64,000 nt of DNA from DATEDA01 sp963789885. GTDB taxonomy: Bacteria; Pseudomonadota; Gammaproteobacteria; Burkholderiales; SG8-39. The notes under the pieces are model-generated. The model did not search any database, had not been told where the DNA came from, and saw only the letters and a list, made by a program, of their open reading frames with translations. Where the stretch lies: the NCBI GenBank assembly GCA_963789885.1, contig CAWBNB010000005.1:372001-436000 (forward strand), read 5' to 3'. A program made the translations under genes and the position numbers. Numbering within the stretch: the first letter of the stretch is position 1; each line of letters starts with the position of its first letter. This document shows, piece after piece, positions 1 through 8,609 of this stretch.

Positions 1-306
1 CTCGATCCGGCGCGCGTGATGGACATCTTCGCCGATACCTCCGGCGCGCCGAACATGCTCAAGAACCGCGCCGCCTCGATCGCGACGCAGCTCGCCGGCG
101 GCAACGTCCCGCCGACGGTCGACGTCGACAACGTGCGCAAGGACCTGCGCACGATGATCGACGAGGGGCAGTCACTCGGCGTCGCGCTGCCGGTGGCGTC
201 GCGCGCGCTGGAGTGCTTCGATCGCGCGGCGGGCGACGGCTTCGGCGCGGCCGACTGCACGAAGCTGCCGGCGTACTGGGCCGAGCGCGGCGGGCGCGGG
301 GGCTGA
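1..306 (+). CDS. NAD(P)-dependent oxidoreductase, 3-hydroxyisobutyrate dehydrogenase family (5'-truncated)
   Basis: Only the last 101 residues lie in the window; the reading frame is open from base 1. The visible part matches the all-helical C-terminal dimerisation domain (NAD_binding_11) of the beta-hydroxyacid dehydrogenase / 6-phosphogluconate dehydrogenase superfamily. The tract DVDNVRKDLRTM near residues 41-52 corresponds to the conserved segment with the substrate-binding Asn and Lys/Asp. The family oxidises 3-hydroxyacids with NAD(P). The Rossmann domain and substrate loop are outside the window, so the substrate cannot be named. The Rieske ferredoxin gene starts five bases after the stop, so the two are probably co-transcribed. 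The family call is solid; the substrate is unknown. Confidence 0.8.
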   Translation, partial: LDPARVMDIFADTSGAPNMLKNRAASIATQLAGGNVPPTVDVDNVRKDLRTMIDEGQSLGVALPVASRALECFDRAAGDGFGAADCTKLPAYWAERGGRGG

Positions 307-311
307 TCGCC

Positions 312-626
312 ATGGCGCGATGGGTGGAAGTCGCGAAGGTCGCCGAGGTCCCCGAGGACGGGACGTTCCGGACGTTCCTCGGCGACGAGCCGGTGTGCCT
401 GTACAACCTCGGCGGCACGATCTACGCGACCCACGACACCTGTACCCACGGGCAGGCGAGCCTCGCCGACGGCTTCATCGACGACGACAAGATCGAGTGT
501 CCGCTGCACCAGGGACTGTTCCAGATCGCGACCGGCAAGGCGGTCGGCGCGCCGTGCACCGTCGACATCCGCGTCTATCCGGTGAAGGTCGAGAACGGCG
601 CGGTGCTGCTGGAGGAGCCCGCATGA
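312..626 (+). CDS. Rieske [2Fe-2S] ferredoxin
   Basis: A 104-residue single-domain Rieske protein. Both ligand pairs are present: C44-T-H46 and C63-P-L-H66, with the usual spacing of about 17 residues. It has no signal peptide or membrane anchor, so it is a soluble cytoplasmic ferredoxin of the NirD / biphenyl-dioxygenase-ferredoxin type. These proteins pass electrons from a reductase to a ring-hydroxylating oxygenase. ATG 312 is chosen because it begins the domain; upstream in-frame codons overlap the previous gene. The stop overlaps the next gene's ATG (ATGA), showing translational coupling to the hydrolase. An oxygenase alpha subunit would be expected upstream of the window; that is inference. 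Confidence 0.9.
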   Translation: MARWVEVAKVAEVPEDGTFRTFLGDEPVCLYNLGGTIYATHDTCTHGQASLADGFIDDDKIECPLHQGLFQIATGKAVGAPCTVDIRVYPVKVENGAVLLEEPA

Positions 627-1489
627 GGATCTGCCGCTTCGACGACGACCGCCTCGGCCTGGTGAAAGGCGAGGAGGTGCTGGACGTGACCGCGGCGCTC
701 GAGGTCATCCCGCAGCAGCGCTGGCCGCTCGCGCCGGGTGATCCGCTGATCGCGAACCTCGGGCGCGTGCTCGAGCGCGTGCGCGCGCTCGAGGCGGGTG
801 CGCCGCGCCGCAAGCTCGCCGGCGTCAAGCTCAGGTCGCCGGTCGCCAGCCCGACCAAGATCGTGAACGCGCCGATCAACTACCAGGCGCACATCGACGA
901 GGCGAAGGCCGACCCGAAGCTCGGCGGCGGGCGCAAGCTCAACCACATCACCGACTGGGGGCTGTTCCTGAAGGCGACGAGCGCGCTGATCGGGCCGGGG
1001 GAGCCGATCCGGCTGCGGATGACCGACCGGCGGAACGACCACGAGGTTGAACTCGCAGTGGTGATCGGACGCGAGTGCCGCAAGGCGACGCTCGAAAATG
1101 CGCTCGACTTCGTCGCCGGCTACGCGATCGGGCTCGACATGACGATCCGCGGGCCCGAGATGCCGTCGTGGCGGAAGTCGGTCGACACGTATGCGGTGTG
1201 CGGGCCGTGGCTGACGACGAAGGACGAGGTGCCCGACCCGAACAACCTGCGGCTCTCGCTCAAGGTGAACGGCGAGACCCGGCAGGACAGCACGACCGCG
1301 CGGATGGTCTACAACGTGCACAAGCTGATCGAGTACGCGACCAGCATGTACACGCTCTACCCCGGGGACCTGATCTTCTCGGGGACGCCGGAGGGCGTCG
1401 GGCCGGTGCAGCCCGGCGACATCATCACCGCCGAGATCGAGCGGGTCGGGCGGTTCGACGTCAAGGTCGAGGCCGCGGGCGCGGCGTAG
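623..1489 (+). CDS. Fumarylacetoacetate hydrolase family protein
   Basis: 288 residues, the usual length of bacterial FAH-superfamily hydrolases/isomerases. A short N-terminal domain precedes a core from about residue 75. The core carries the metal-binding acidic residues E141 and E143 (DHEVELAVVIG) and D172 (GLDMTIRG), and near the end the signature GDLIFSGTPEGVG. The family cleaves C-C bonds of acylpyruvates or isomerises/decarboxylates 2-oxo-hydroxy acids at the end of meta-cleavage, gentisate and homogentisate pathways. The ATG lies inside the Rieske stop codon, so it is coupled to the ferredoxin. Together with the upstream dehydrogenase this suggests the tail of an aromatic-degradation operon. 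The exact substrate is not resolvable. Confidence 0.9.
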   Translation: MRICRFDDDRLGLVKGEEVLDVTAALEVIPQQRWPLAPGDPLIANLGRVLERVRALEAGAPRRKLAGVKLRSPVASPTKIVNAPINYQAHIDEAKADPKLGGGRKLNHITDWGLFLKATSALIGPGEPIRLRMTDRRNDHEVELAVVIGRECRKATLENALDFVAGYAIGLDMTIRGPEMPSWRKSVDTYAVCGPWLTTKDEVPDPNNLRLSLKVNGETRQDSTTARMVYNVHKLIEYATSMYTLYPGDLIFSGTPEGVGPVQPGDIITAEIERVGRFDVKVEAAGAA

Positions 1490-1512
1490 CCGCGCGCTCC
1501 GGCGCGTTCGCG

Positions 1513-4500
1513 CTATCGCAGCTCATCGAGGAGCGCCTTCGCCTCGCGGAGATCCGCGGTGTCGAGTCCTTCGCGGAACCAGTCGTAGATCGGGGCGAGC
1601 GCCTGGAGCGCGTCCGCGCCTTTGCCCTGGCTGCGCAGCAGCCGTGCCAGCGCGGTGGACGCGCGCAGCTCGAGCGAGCGCGCGCTCTGGCGTTGCGCGA
1701 GGGCGATCGCGTCCCGGTAGCTGCGTTCAGTTTCGCCGACTGCGTCGGGCCGGGCGGCGAGCAGGATATCCCCGCGCAACCTGCGAAGCTCCGCCTCCCA
1801 GGCGTGCCCTGCGACGTCGTTGATGTGCCGGAACGCTTCGTCGAGCGTCCACAGCGCGCTCTCCGGGTCGCCCGTCTCCGCCTGCACGGTCGCCAGCCAT
1901 CCGAGCATGAAGCCGCGGAGGTATCCCAGATTGCTGCGGGCCGCTTCCTCGATCCCGCCGCGGATCTCGGGCAGCGCCTGCTGCGCCTGTCCCATCTGCG
2001 CGAGCGCACAACCCCGTCCGAAGCGCGAATAGAGCGCGTAGAGCCTGATCCGGTGCTCGCCCGACAGCGTCAGGCTCCGGTCGGCGTGTGCGAGGGAGTC
2101 CCGCGGTTCGCCGCGCAGCAGCTGCACGGCGGATGTCACGTAATAGGCGAAGGCGACGGTGTAGGGGTCGGAACGCTGGATCGCCTGCGCGAGGGCTTGC
2201 TGGACGGTGTCCAGCGCCTGCTGTGGGTAGCCGAGGATCCACAGGTCCCAGGCCAGCAGGAGCTGCGCGGCGATGCGCGGATCCACCGCGTAGGCGAGCG
2301 ACAGACCCTGGCCGTCCGCCTGCCCTGGCAGCGAGATCGCGCGCTCGAGGTGCTCCCGCGCGCGGACGAATTCGCCGCGCGTGAAGAGCGTGCTGCCGAT
2401 CGCGCGATGTCCCACGATCACCGCCACGGGATCGCGGAGCAGATCGGCCCTGGCGAGCAGCGTCTCCGCGAGCTCGATCGCCCGGTCGTGCTGCGCCCGC
2501 ATCCAGTAGTGGCCCCACAGGCCGAAGAGCGCGCGGATTTCCTTCTGCGGCTCGCCGAGCTGGGCGCTCAAGGTGCACGCGCGCTCGAACGGACCGCGCG
2601 TGTCATCCGCGGAGTAGCCGCGCAGCGCGATGAAGCACAGGCCGAGGGCGAGCTGGATCTCGAGCTCCGAGCGCCCGCGCTCCGGCGTCTCCGGCAGCGT
2701 CTCCAGGTACTCGAGGGCCTTCTGGAACTGACCCGCCGCTTCGAGGTTGGCCGACCGGCTCCGGGCGCGCTGCCCGCCCAGCAGCCAGAAGCGCACTGCG
2801 GACGCCGCATCCCCCGCGAGGCTGTAGTGATAGGCGAGCAGCTCCGGCTGCGCCGCGACCATCTCCGGCAACTCTTTCTCGATTGCCGCGGCGACGCTCG
2901 CGTGGATCTCCCGCCGGGTCGACTTCAGCAGCGACTCGTACGCCGTGTCGCGCAGCAGCGCGTGCTTGAACGCGTAGCGCGCGGACGGATCGGCGTCGAT
3001 CTGCTGGACGATCTCGCTTCGCTGCAGGTGCGCGAGCGCGGAATCGAGCTCCGAACGGCTCAGCGACGAGACGTGCAGGAGCATGTCGTAGGAGAACTCA
3101 CGGCCCACGACGGCGGCCATCTGCGCCACGCTCCGCGCCTGTGGCGCCCGGTCGAGGCGCGCCATGAGCGAGTCGCGCAGCGAGTCCGGGACCGACCACG
3201 ACGCCGCCGGCGACCCGGGCTCGCCGTACGCGCCGCGCTCGCCGACCGCGGCCGACTCGACGACGCCGCGCGCGAGCTCCTCGACGAACAGCGGGATCGA
3301 GTCGCTCTCGTCGATGACCCGTTGCACCAGGGCGGTCGACGCGGCGTGCTCGCGCAGCGCGAGCTGCGCCATCTCGGCCACGTCGCTCCGCCGAAGGCGC
3401 GACAGGTTCAGCGCGCTGACGTTGCTGTGGACGCCCGCGCGCCGCTGATTCTCGGGTCGATGTGTCACCACAAGGAGGACGCGCGCCCTTGCAGTCCGGT
3501 CGAGCAGCAGGTCGAGGAGCTCCTGCGTCGACGGGTCGATCCATTGCGCGTCCTCGACTAGGCAGAAGACCGGCCTGCGCGTCGACAGGTCGAGCAACAG
3601 GTCGACGAGCACGAACAGCGTCTGGATCTTCACCTGCAGCGGGGTAAGCCCGAGCGGCGCGTATCGCGATCCGGTCGGGATCGACAGCAGCTCCGCGATG
3701 AGCGGCAGCGCCTTGTCGACCCGGTCGGTGGTCAGCGCGAGCAGCGTCTGGAGCTTGGCGAGCTTCGCCTCGCCGGAGTCCTCGGGCGAGAGCTTTCCGA
3801 GCCGCTGCATCTGCTGGATCACTGGGAAGAGCGCGCTCTGCGTGTGGTGGGGCAGGCACTGGAAGCGCAGGCTGAAGTGCGGCTCGCTCCCGATCCATTG
3901 CTCGAGCTCGTGGACGATCCGGGACTTTCCGATGCCGGGCACCCCCGAGATGTAGACGACCTGCCCTTCTCCCTCCATCGCGTCGCGCCAGCGCTGCTGC
4001 AGCAACGCGAGCTCCGTCCGCCGCCCGACCAGCGGCGTCAGCGCGGCGGCGTGCGTCACGTGGAAGCGGCTCGAGTCCTCCCTGACCTCACGGACGCGGA
4101 ACGCGCGGATCGACTCGGCGATGCCCTTGAGCTGCTGCGGTCCGAGCGGCTCCTGCTCGAAACGCGCCGAAATCAGCCGGCTGGTGGCCTCGGCGATGAT
4201 GACGGAGCCGGGCCCTGCGAGCCCCTGGAGCCGCGCCGCGATGTTGGGCGTATCGCCGACCGCGCCCGAGGGGATCGACGGATCACCGCTGCCTGCCTCG
4301 CTGATGACCACGATGCCGGTGCTGATCCCGACCCGGACCGAGAGGGTCTTCGGACCCCGTAACGCCTTTACCGCCTCGACGATCTCGAGCCCGGCCCGCA
4401 CGGCGCGCTCGGCCGCGTCTTCCTGCGCTGCGGGCCAGCCGAAGTACACCTCGATGCCGTCGCCGCGATACTGGGATATGTGACCCTCGTGGCGCGCGAT

Positions 4501-4875
4501 CACCGGCCCGCATGCCGACTGATAGGCCTGCATCACCGCCTTGTAGTCCTCGGGATCGAGCTCCCGCGACAGCTTCGTCGAGTCGACGAGGTCGCAGAAC
4601 ATGATGGTGATCTGACGGCGTTCGGCGTGCCGGAGCGGGACGGCCGGCTCGGGTGGTGTTTTGGTTTCGGGCGACCCGGTCGCGCCGGGCGCGGTCGGCG
4701 CCAGGCGGGAGATGGCAGCGAGCAGCTTCGCCCTCGGGCCGATCGGGAGCCCGAGCTGCTCGAGCATCTTCTCGGTGAGAAAGGGGAGCGCCTCGAGGTC
4801 GATCTCGTGGTCCTCGAACGCTTTCGCGTACTTGCCGAGACCGAGCCCCTGCAGCCATGTCGCTACGTCACGCAA
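1513..4875 (-). CDS. SAM domain / class III adenylate-guanylate cyclase / AAA ATPase / TPR-like signalling protein
   Basis: About 1120 residues from a TTG start at 4875; an ATG at 5022 would add 49 low-complexity residues. The TTG is preferred because it falls just before a SAM domain (about 3-58) and has a purine-rich stretch upstream. A class III nucleotide cyclase domain follows at about 86-260. Its metal-binding Asp are D95 (FCDLVDS) and D139 (YRGDG), and its transition-state residues are N211 and R215 (NIAARLQ), so it looks catalytically competent. Next is a P-loop ATPase with Walker A GVPGIGKS (311-318) and a Walker B-like VEDAQW, then a long alpha-helical, TPR-like half. The architecture is known from proteobacterial cyclases and resembles STAND regulators. 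No membrane segment is seen. It is convergent with the FAH gene, 23 bases apart. The cyclic nucleotide product and the input signal are unknown. Confidence 0.88.
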   Translation of the reverse strand: MRDVATWLQGLGLGKYAKAFEDHEIDLEALPFLTEKMLEQLGLPIGPRAKLLAAISRLAPTAPGATGSPETKTPPEPAVPLRHAERRQITIMFCDLVDSTKLSRELDPEDYKAVMQAYQSACGPVIARHEGHISQYRGDGIEVYFGWPAAQEDAAERAVRAGLEIVEAVKALRGPKTLSVRVGISTGIVVISEAGSGDPSIPSGAVGDTPNIAARLQGLAGPGSVIIAEATSRLISARFEQEPLGPQQLKGIAESIRAFRVREVREDSSRFHVTHAAALTPLVGRRTELALLQQRWRDAMEGEGQVVYISGVPGIGKSRIVHELEQWIGSEPHFSLRFQCLPHHTQSALFPVIQQMQRLGKLSPEDSGEAKLAKLQTLLALTTDRVDKALPLIAELLSIPTGSRYAPLGLTPLQVKIQTLFVLVDLLLDLSTRRPVFCLVEDAQWIDPSTQELLDLLLDRTARARVLLVVTHRPENQRRAGVHSNVSALNLSRLRRSDVAEMAQLALREHAASTALVQRVIDESDSIPLFVEELARGVVESAAVGERGAYGEPGSPAASWSVPDSLRDSLMARLDRAPQARSVAQMAAVVGREFSYDMLLHVSSLSRSELDSALAHLQRSEIVQQIDADPSARYAFKHALLRDTAYESLLKSTRREIHASVAAAIEKELPEMVAAQPELLAYHYSLAGDAASAVRFWLLGGQRARSRSANLEAAGQFQKALEYLETLPETPERGRSELEIQLALGLCFIALRGYSADDTRGPFERACTLSAQLGEPQKEIRALFGLWGHYWMRAQHDRAIELAETLLARADLLRDPVAVIVGHRAIGSTLFTRGEFVRAREHLERAISLPGQADGQGLSLAYAVDPRIAAQLLLAWDLWILGYPQQALDTVQQALAQAIQRSDPYTVAFAYYVTSAVQLLRGEPRDSLAHADRSLTLSGEHRIRLYALYSRFGRGCALAQMGQAQQALPEIRGGIEEAARSNLGYLRGFMLGWLATVQAETGDPESALWTLDEAFRHINDVAGHAWEAELRRLRGDILLAARPDAVGETERSYRDAIALAQRQSARSLELRASTALARLLRSQGKGADALQALAPIYDWFREGLDTADLREAKALLDELR

Positions 4876-5185
4876 CCTACAGTCTCCCGTTCCCCGAACA
4901 GCGCGGGCTTGGCGTCGCTCGCCGCGGCCTTTCGGCGCGCGCGAAGCAGCCCATTGGATCGCGGCGTATTCTCGCGTGCGGTTTGCCTGATCACAAGCCA
5001 TACCGGACGGCGAGCGCACCACGGAACCCCATAGGCGGAAGGGACTGGGCGCTCCTAATCCGAACGGCCGATTCCCCGCGGCGGGCGACTTCGTGAGACT
5101 TCTGCCATCGGCAGCGTGCGCTTGACGCCGCGGTCCCTGGAGCGCAAGTTAGGTTGGCGCGCCCGGGCGGATGGCCAGGCCGCGG

Positions 5186-5199
5186 ATCCCCCGGGGGAT
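5186..5199. promoter_or_regulatory. 14-bp perfect palindrome upstream of the diiron-oxidase gene
   Basis: The sequence ATCCCCCGGGGGAT is a perfect palindrome ending 17 bases before the ATG at 5217. It could be an operator or fold into a small hairpin near the ribosome-binding site (GAGAGGAAGG). A possible -35 (TTGACG, 5122-5127) lies about 60 bases upstream, but no convincing -10 accompanies it. The palindrome is seen directly; any regulatory role is inference. Confidence 0.35.
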
Positions 5200-5216
5200 G
5201 GGCTGAGAGGAAGGCG

Positions 5217-6098
5217 ATGACGGATTCGCTTCAAACGCAGTGCGTTCAGGTCTCCCCGCAGATGCTGCTGATCGCGATGCCGGATGGTCGCTGCTGGCAG
5301 GCCACGAGCGGCTCCCCGGCGCTGATCCCGCTCCCGGTCTCGAAGTTGGCGGCCGAACGCTCTACCCTCGCTGCGAGCCTGATCGAGGGTGCCGTCTCTG
5401 CCGGGTTTGCCCAGGCCGAACACGCACCCTCGACCGGGCCGTACACGCTGTCCCGCTACATCCGCTGGCTGGTGGGGAACTACGTCTTCGCCGGGCGGAC
5501 ACCCGGGCTGTTCCGCCGCGGCGCCGAGCGGCTGGAGGCATCGGGACGACCGGATCTCGCGGAGTTCGCCCGCCAGAAGGCCGACGAGGAATCGGGCCAT
5601 GCCGAGCTTGCCTATCGCGATCTCGAGGCGCTCGGCATGCCGGCGGCGGAGGTGGTCCGGCTCCTCGAACCGCCGAGCGCGAACGCGTTCGCCGACCGGT
5701 TTCGCGCCTGCGTCGAGTCGGATCAACCCATCGCCCTCTTCGGGTTCAGCTACTGCCTCGAGCGGATGGCCGTCGAGCGCGATCGCGCGTTCATCCGGAA
5801 AGTCGAAGCGGTCTGCCCGCCGGGGATCCGTGCGTACCGGTTCCTCAAGGTGCACAGCACGATCGGGAGCGACAGCGGCCACGTGTACGAGCAGCTGGCG
5901 TTCTTCGAGTCGCTTACCGACGCGGAGCTGACGACGGTCGTCCGGACGGTGCACGAGACCGCGGAGATGCTGGCGCGCCAACCGGTGATGGATCAGGTGC
6001 TGTCGGACGAGGAGATCGGTCGGCGGCTCCGAGCGGCCGGGATCGAGCTACCCCGCGGCCCCGGCGCCGGCGCAGTCGAGCGCGAGGCCGTCGCATAG
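5217..6098 (+). CDS. Heme-oxygenase-like diiron oxidase (iron-containing redox enzyme family)
   Basis: 293 residues from ATG 5217, chosen over an upstream ATG (5154) because GAGAGGAAGG precedes it. Residues 75-255 look like the seven-helix TenA/PqqC/heme-oxygenase-like fold. The ligand pattern of heme-oxygenase-like diiron oxidases is visible: E124/E125 and H128 (DEESGHAE), E182 (YCLERM), then H213, D219 and H222 (H-x5-D-x2-H). Known members (UndA, SznF central domain, BesC-like) use O2 for N-oxygenation or oxidative C-C cleavage, but their substrates vary and cannot be read from sequence. The first 60 residues do not match the fold and may be a separate recognition segment. The small NHLP-like gene starts 155 bases downstream on the same strand. 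No signal peptide or membrane segment is visible. Confidence 0.75.
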   Translation: MTDSLQTQCVQVSPQMLLIAMPDGRCWQATSGSPALIPLPVSKLAAERSTLAASLIEGAVSAGFAQAEHAPSTGPYTLSRYIRWLVGNYVFAGRTPGLFRRGAERLEASGRPDLAEFARQKADEESGHAELAYRDLEALGMPAAEVVRLLEPPSANAFADRFRACVESDQPIALFGFSYCLERMAVERDRAFIRKVEAVCPPGIRAYRFLKVHSTIGSDSGHVYEQLAFFESLTDAELTTVVRTVHETAEMLARQPVMDQVLSDEEIGRRLRAAGIELPRGPGAGAVEREAVA

Positions 6099-6253
6099 CG
6101 GGACATCGGGGCCGCTGCGCGGCGGGCGTTCCCATGGATGCCTCGCGCGGCATGGACAGTATCCGAGCGTCCGCTCGTCGACCGGGCGCTCGGCAGGCGG
6201 TCCGGCGCGGAGCGCCGGACCGGAAGCGAAGCCAACCGATCGGGAGAGCAGTG

Positions 6254-6643
6254 ATGCCAGGACCAAGGAAGACGGATTACACCCACAAGATCCTCGAATA
6301 CACCCAGATCAACGCCACGTTCCTGAAGAAGCTCTGGGGCCCCGAGGGGGATGCGCTGCGGACGAAGCTGATCGACACCACGGACCAGGACGAACTGCGG
6401 AGACTCCTCTCAGAGAACGGCATCCCGGTCGATCCGGGCGTCCGGATTCTGATCGTTGACATTCTCAACGCGAAGGCGAACGGTTTCAATGCCGGCGCGG
6501 CGAGCGTGGACTTCTACGCGCTCGTGCTTCCGCCATCGCCCCGCAGGAGCCCCGCTGAACCGGATGCCAAGAAGCTCTATGACGAGATGCAGACCTGGTT
6601 TACCGCTCACTACCACGCTGTCAACGACAGCTACGGCATGTAG
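6254..6643 (+). CDS. Small protein resembling a nitrile-hydratase-type (NHLP) leader / precursor peptide
   Basis: 129 residues. ATG 6254 has GGGAGAG at 6242-6248; a GTG one codon earlier is the alternative. Residues 15-95 follow the layout of nitrile-hydratase-alpha-like leaders: an N-terminal helix (ATFLKKLW), a helical pair ending LLSENGIPVDPGVRILIVD (52-70), then a beta strand closing in the typical LVLPP (90-94). NHLP leaders normally read roughly Gi-vp-Gv-v-vv ... LVLPp. Here an extra Gly/Ala-rich insert (71-84) separates the last two strands. Residues 95-129 form a tail ending in HYHAVNDSYGM that could be a core peptide. No GG protease site is visible, which argues against a standard exported RiPP. 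Which oxidase, if any, acts on it is unknown. The assignment rests on pattern recognition only. Confidence 0.5.
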   Translation: MPGPRKTDYTHKILEYTQINATFLKKLWGPEGDALRTKLIDTTDQDELRRLLSENGIPVDPGVRILIVDILNAKANGFNAGAASVDFYALVLPPSPRRSPAEPDAKKLYDEMQTWFTAHYHAVNDSYGM

Positions 6644-6686
6644 AACCCGGAGGCGGGGGCGAGAAGGGGCACACCGTTCGCCGCGC

Positions 6687-8261
6687 TTAGCGGTGGCGTG
6701 CGGGGTTTCTGAACTCGCCGCGGTGTTGTTGGTGGATGTCCGCTGAGTCGACCGGAAGTCCCGAGATCCGGATGATCGAGGCCAGGGTCCAGGAGCGGTC
6801 GCGGTCGCTTTGTTCGCTCGCCTTCTCGCCGTCGATGTTGTCTTCGCCCGCGAAGAGCAGCAGGTCTTTGCCGGGCGTCCAGGGCGGGCGGGCATTGAGG
6901 TAGGAGTCGGGATCGCTCTTGAGGAGGCTCGCGAAGGTCGCGCACACGATTGCGGAGCCGAGCGGCCCGAGCCTGCTCCGGTCGCCGGGGTCTGAGGTGC
7001 GCTCGGCTTCCAGCAGGATGTAGTACCACAGCGCATCGGGTTCATCGTCGAGCCGCATCGGCGCGATGCCGGAATCCGGGTACGTTTTCGCCACGGCTTC
7101 GGCCATCGCCGTGCCGGTCGGCAGTGCGAAGCTCGTGCTCCGCTCCAGATTACGGAACGCAAGCACGTTCCGCGGTGCGCTCTCCTGGGGCAGACGCGCG
7201 AGCGCGTTGGCGAGCTTGGTGTCGATTCTCCGGGCCTGCTGCGGAAACCCGAGCTCCGGCTGCGGCAGCCCTATGTCCAGGAACCACCCCCACTGGATCA
7301 CGTTGTCCTTCGTCATCGGTCGGCGCCCGCGCAGGTCGTCCCGGTTGCGCGGGTCGAAGAGCGGCACGAACTCGAAGGCTCCCCTGAGCGCGTTGGTCCG
7401 GTATTCGTTCCGCACCATCGAATGTCCGAAACGATAGGCCGCGGCCGAGAACTCCACCGGCATGAACTGCTGCCGCTCCCAGTCGTACAGCTTGTCGAAG
7501 CCGAGCGTCCAGCCGGACCCCGCAGGCTGTAGCGCGCGGCAACGCACCGCTTCGGTCGTCACCCGCGCGAGAAAGTCGTGCCAGACGACGTACTGGTAGA
7601 GAAAGCGTAGCGTGCAACGGGCAGCCTCGAACGGCTCGGGCGTGCCCTGTTCTTTCGCTCGCTCCACGAGGGTGTTGTGCGCGAGCAGGAATGCGAGGTG
7701 CAGCTGGCTGACGATCGCGTTCTCGTCGTTGCGCGGGTCGCCGATCAAAGCGCGTCCCTGAGCGCGGTCGTTGCGCGGGAGGTCCCGTAACCCGGAGCCC
7801 TCGACCTCCCCGATGATCAGCTTCCCCTGCTCGCCGTCTCTCTGATCGTAGAGGTAAGGCTGATCCTCCGGTCCCCGGCCGTACACGCTGTCGAGGTCGA
7901 GCCGCGGCGTGCGGAAGTTACGAGCCCCGCTCGGGTCGCGATGCCGCATCTGCGACGACGCCGGGTCGAAGGTCACGTCGTGGTCGATGAACTGGCCGAA
8001 GTACGTGTATCCCGCAGGGATCTTGGAGCCGCCCTCACGGATGACCGCTTCGAGACGCGTCCGCTCGTTCGCGTCCGGGGCCACGCTCGGAGCCTCGGTC
8101 ATCCGATCAGCGATTTTCAGCAAGGCATCCTCGAGCGTCTGCCCGTCCTCGAGCGACGGCTTCCACGGGTCCGCCTTCGGACCGATCCGTCCATACGCCC
8201 CGTGGAAGGACTCCGAGCGGGACGCCTCCACTTCGAACTTCAGGCCGGAACCATGCGCCAT
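6687..8261 (-). CDS. Animal-type heme peroxidase family protein
   Basis: 524 residues from the ATG at 8261, chosen over an upstream ATG because GGAGGTG sits seven bases before it. The peroxidase-cyclooxygenase core is clear. It has distal His H94 with Ca2+ ligand D95 in YFGQFIDHD, a catalytic Arg in GDPRNDEN (R177), the helix SQLHLAFLLAHN, and proximal His H280 in RFGHSMVRNE with the partner Asn N285. Family members oxidise halides, thiocyanate or organic substrates with H2O2. No signal peptide is evident, so the mature location is uncertain. It converges on the NHLP-like gene, 43 bases apart, and points away from the TRAP genes. Functional linkage to the diiron oxidase is speculation. Confidence 0.88.
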   Translation of the reverse strand: MAHGSGLKFEVEASRSESFHGAYGRIGPKADPWKPSLEDGQTLEDALLKIADRMTEAPSVAPDANERTRLEAVIREGGSKIPAGYTYFGQFIDHDVTFDPASSQMRHRDPSGARNFRTPRLDLDSVYGRGPEDQPYLYDQRDGEQGKLIIGEVEGSGLRDLPRNDRAQGRALIGDPRNDENAIVSQLHLAFLLAHNTLVERAKEQGTPEPFEAARCTLRFLYQYVVWHDFLARVTTEAVRCRALQPAGSGWTLGFDKLYDWERQQFMPVEFSAAAYRFGHSMVRNEYRTNALRGAFEFVPLFDPRNRDDLRGRRPMTKDNVIQWGWFLDIGLPQPELGFPQQARRIDTKLANALARLPQESAPRNVLAFRNLERSTSFALPTGTAMAEAVAKTYPDSGIAPMRLDDEPDALWYYILLEAERTSDPGDRSRLGPLGSAIVCATFASLLKSDPDSYLNARPPWTPGKDLLLFAGEDNIDGEKASEQSDRDRSWTLASIIRISGLPVDSADIHQQHRGEFRNPARHR

Positions 8262-8609
8262 TGCGGCACCTCCCCCGAGGACCTGCGGCGATCCGTCCAA
8301 GCGCGAGGACTACCCCGTGCGGACCCGCGCTCGCCCGAAGCGCTCGACCCATTCTCTCGCCGAGGGCGACTGCTCCGCCATCATCCGTTGGGGCTATCGT
8401 TGCTGCGGCGATAGGCCCTGTCGAGGTCGGGCCACTTGGCCCAGGCACGTCAGATCGACCGCCGGTCTCTTGGATCCGAGTGTCGACGATCGCCGGCATT
8501 CGGTTGCCGCGCCCCGTCCCCTTACCCCCCGCCAACAAACCGCGGCCGAAACTAGGGATCCCCCCAGTAGATCGCCGCATCCCGCGCTGGCTACCATCCC
8601 CGGCGCCGG
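8262..8609. other. Intergenic region between divergent peroxidase and TRAP genes
   Basis: About 350 bases with no supportable coding region. It must hold the peroxidase promoter (-) and probably the TRAP promoter (+). I see no clear -10/-35 pair, riboswitch or terminator. The stretch before the TRAP start is C-rich. Confidence 0.5.

Noticed and set aside
1075..3561. Long plus-strand open frame opposite the cyclase gene
   Set aside because: Arg/Ala-rich low-complexity product without any domain; it mirrors the codon bias of the real gene on the minus strand.
5122..5150. Promoter for the diiron oxidase (TTGACG)
   Set aside because: No acceptable -10 at a proper distance.
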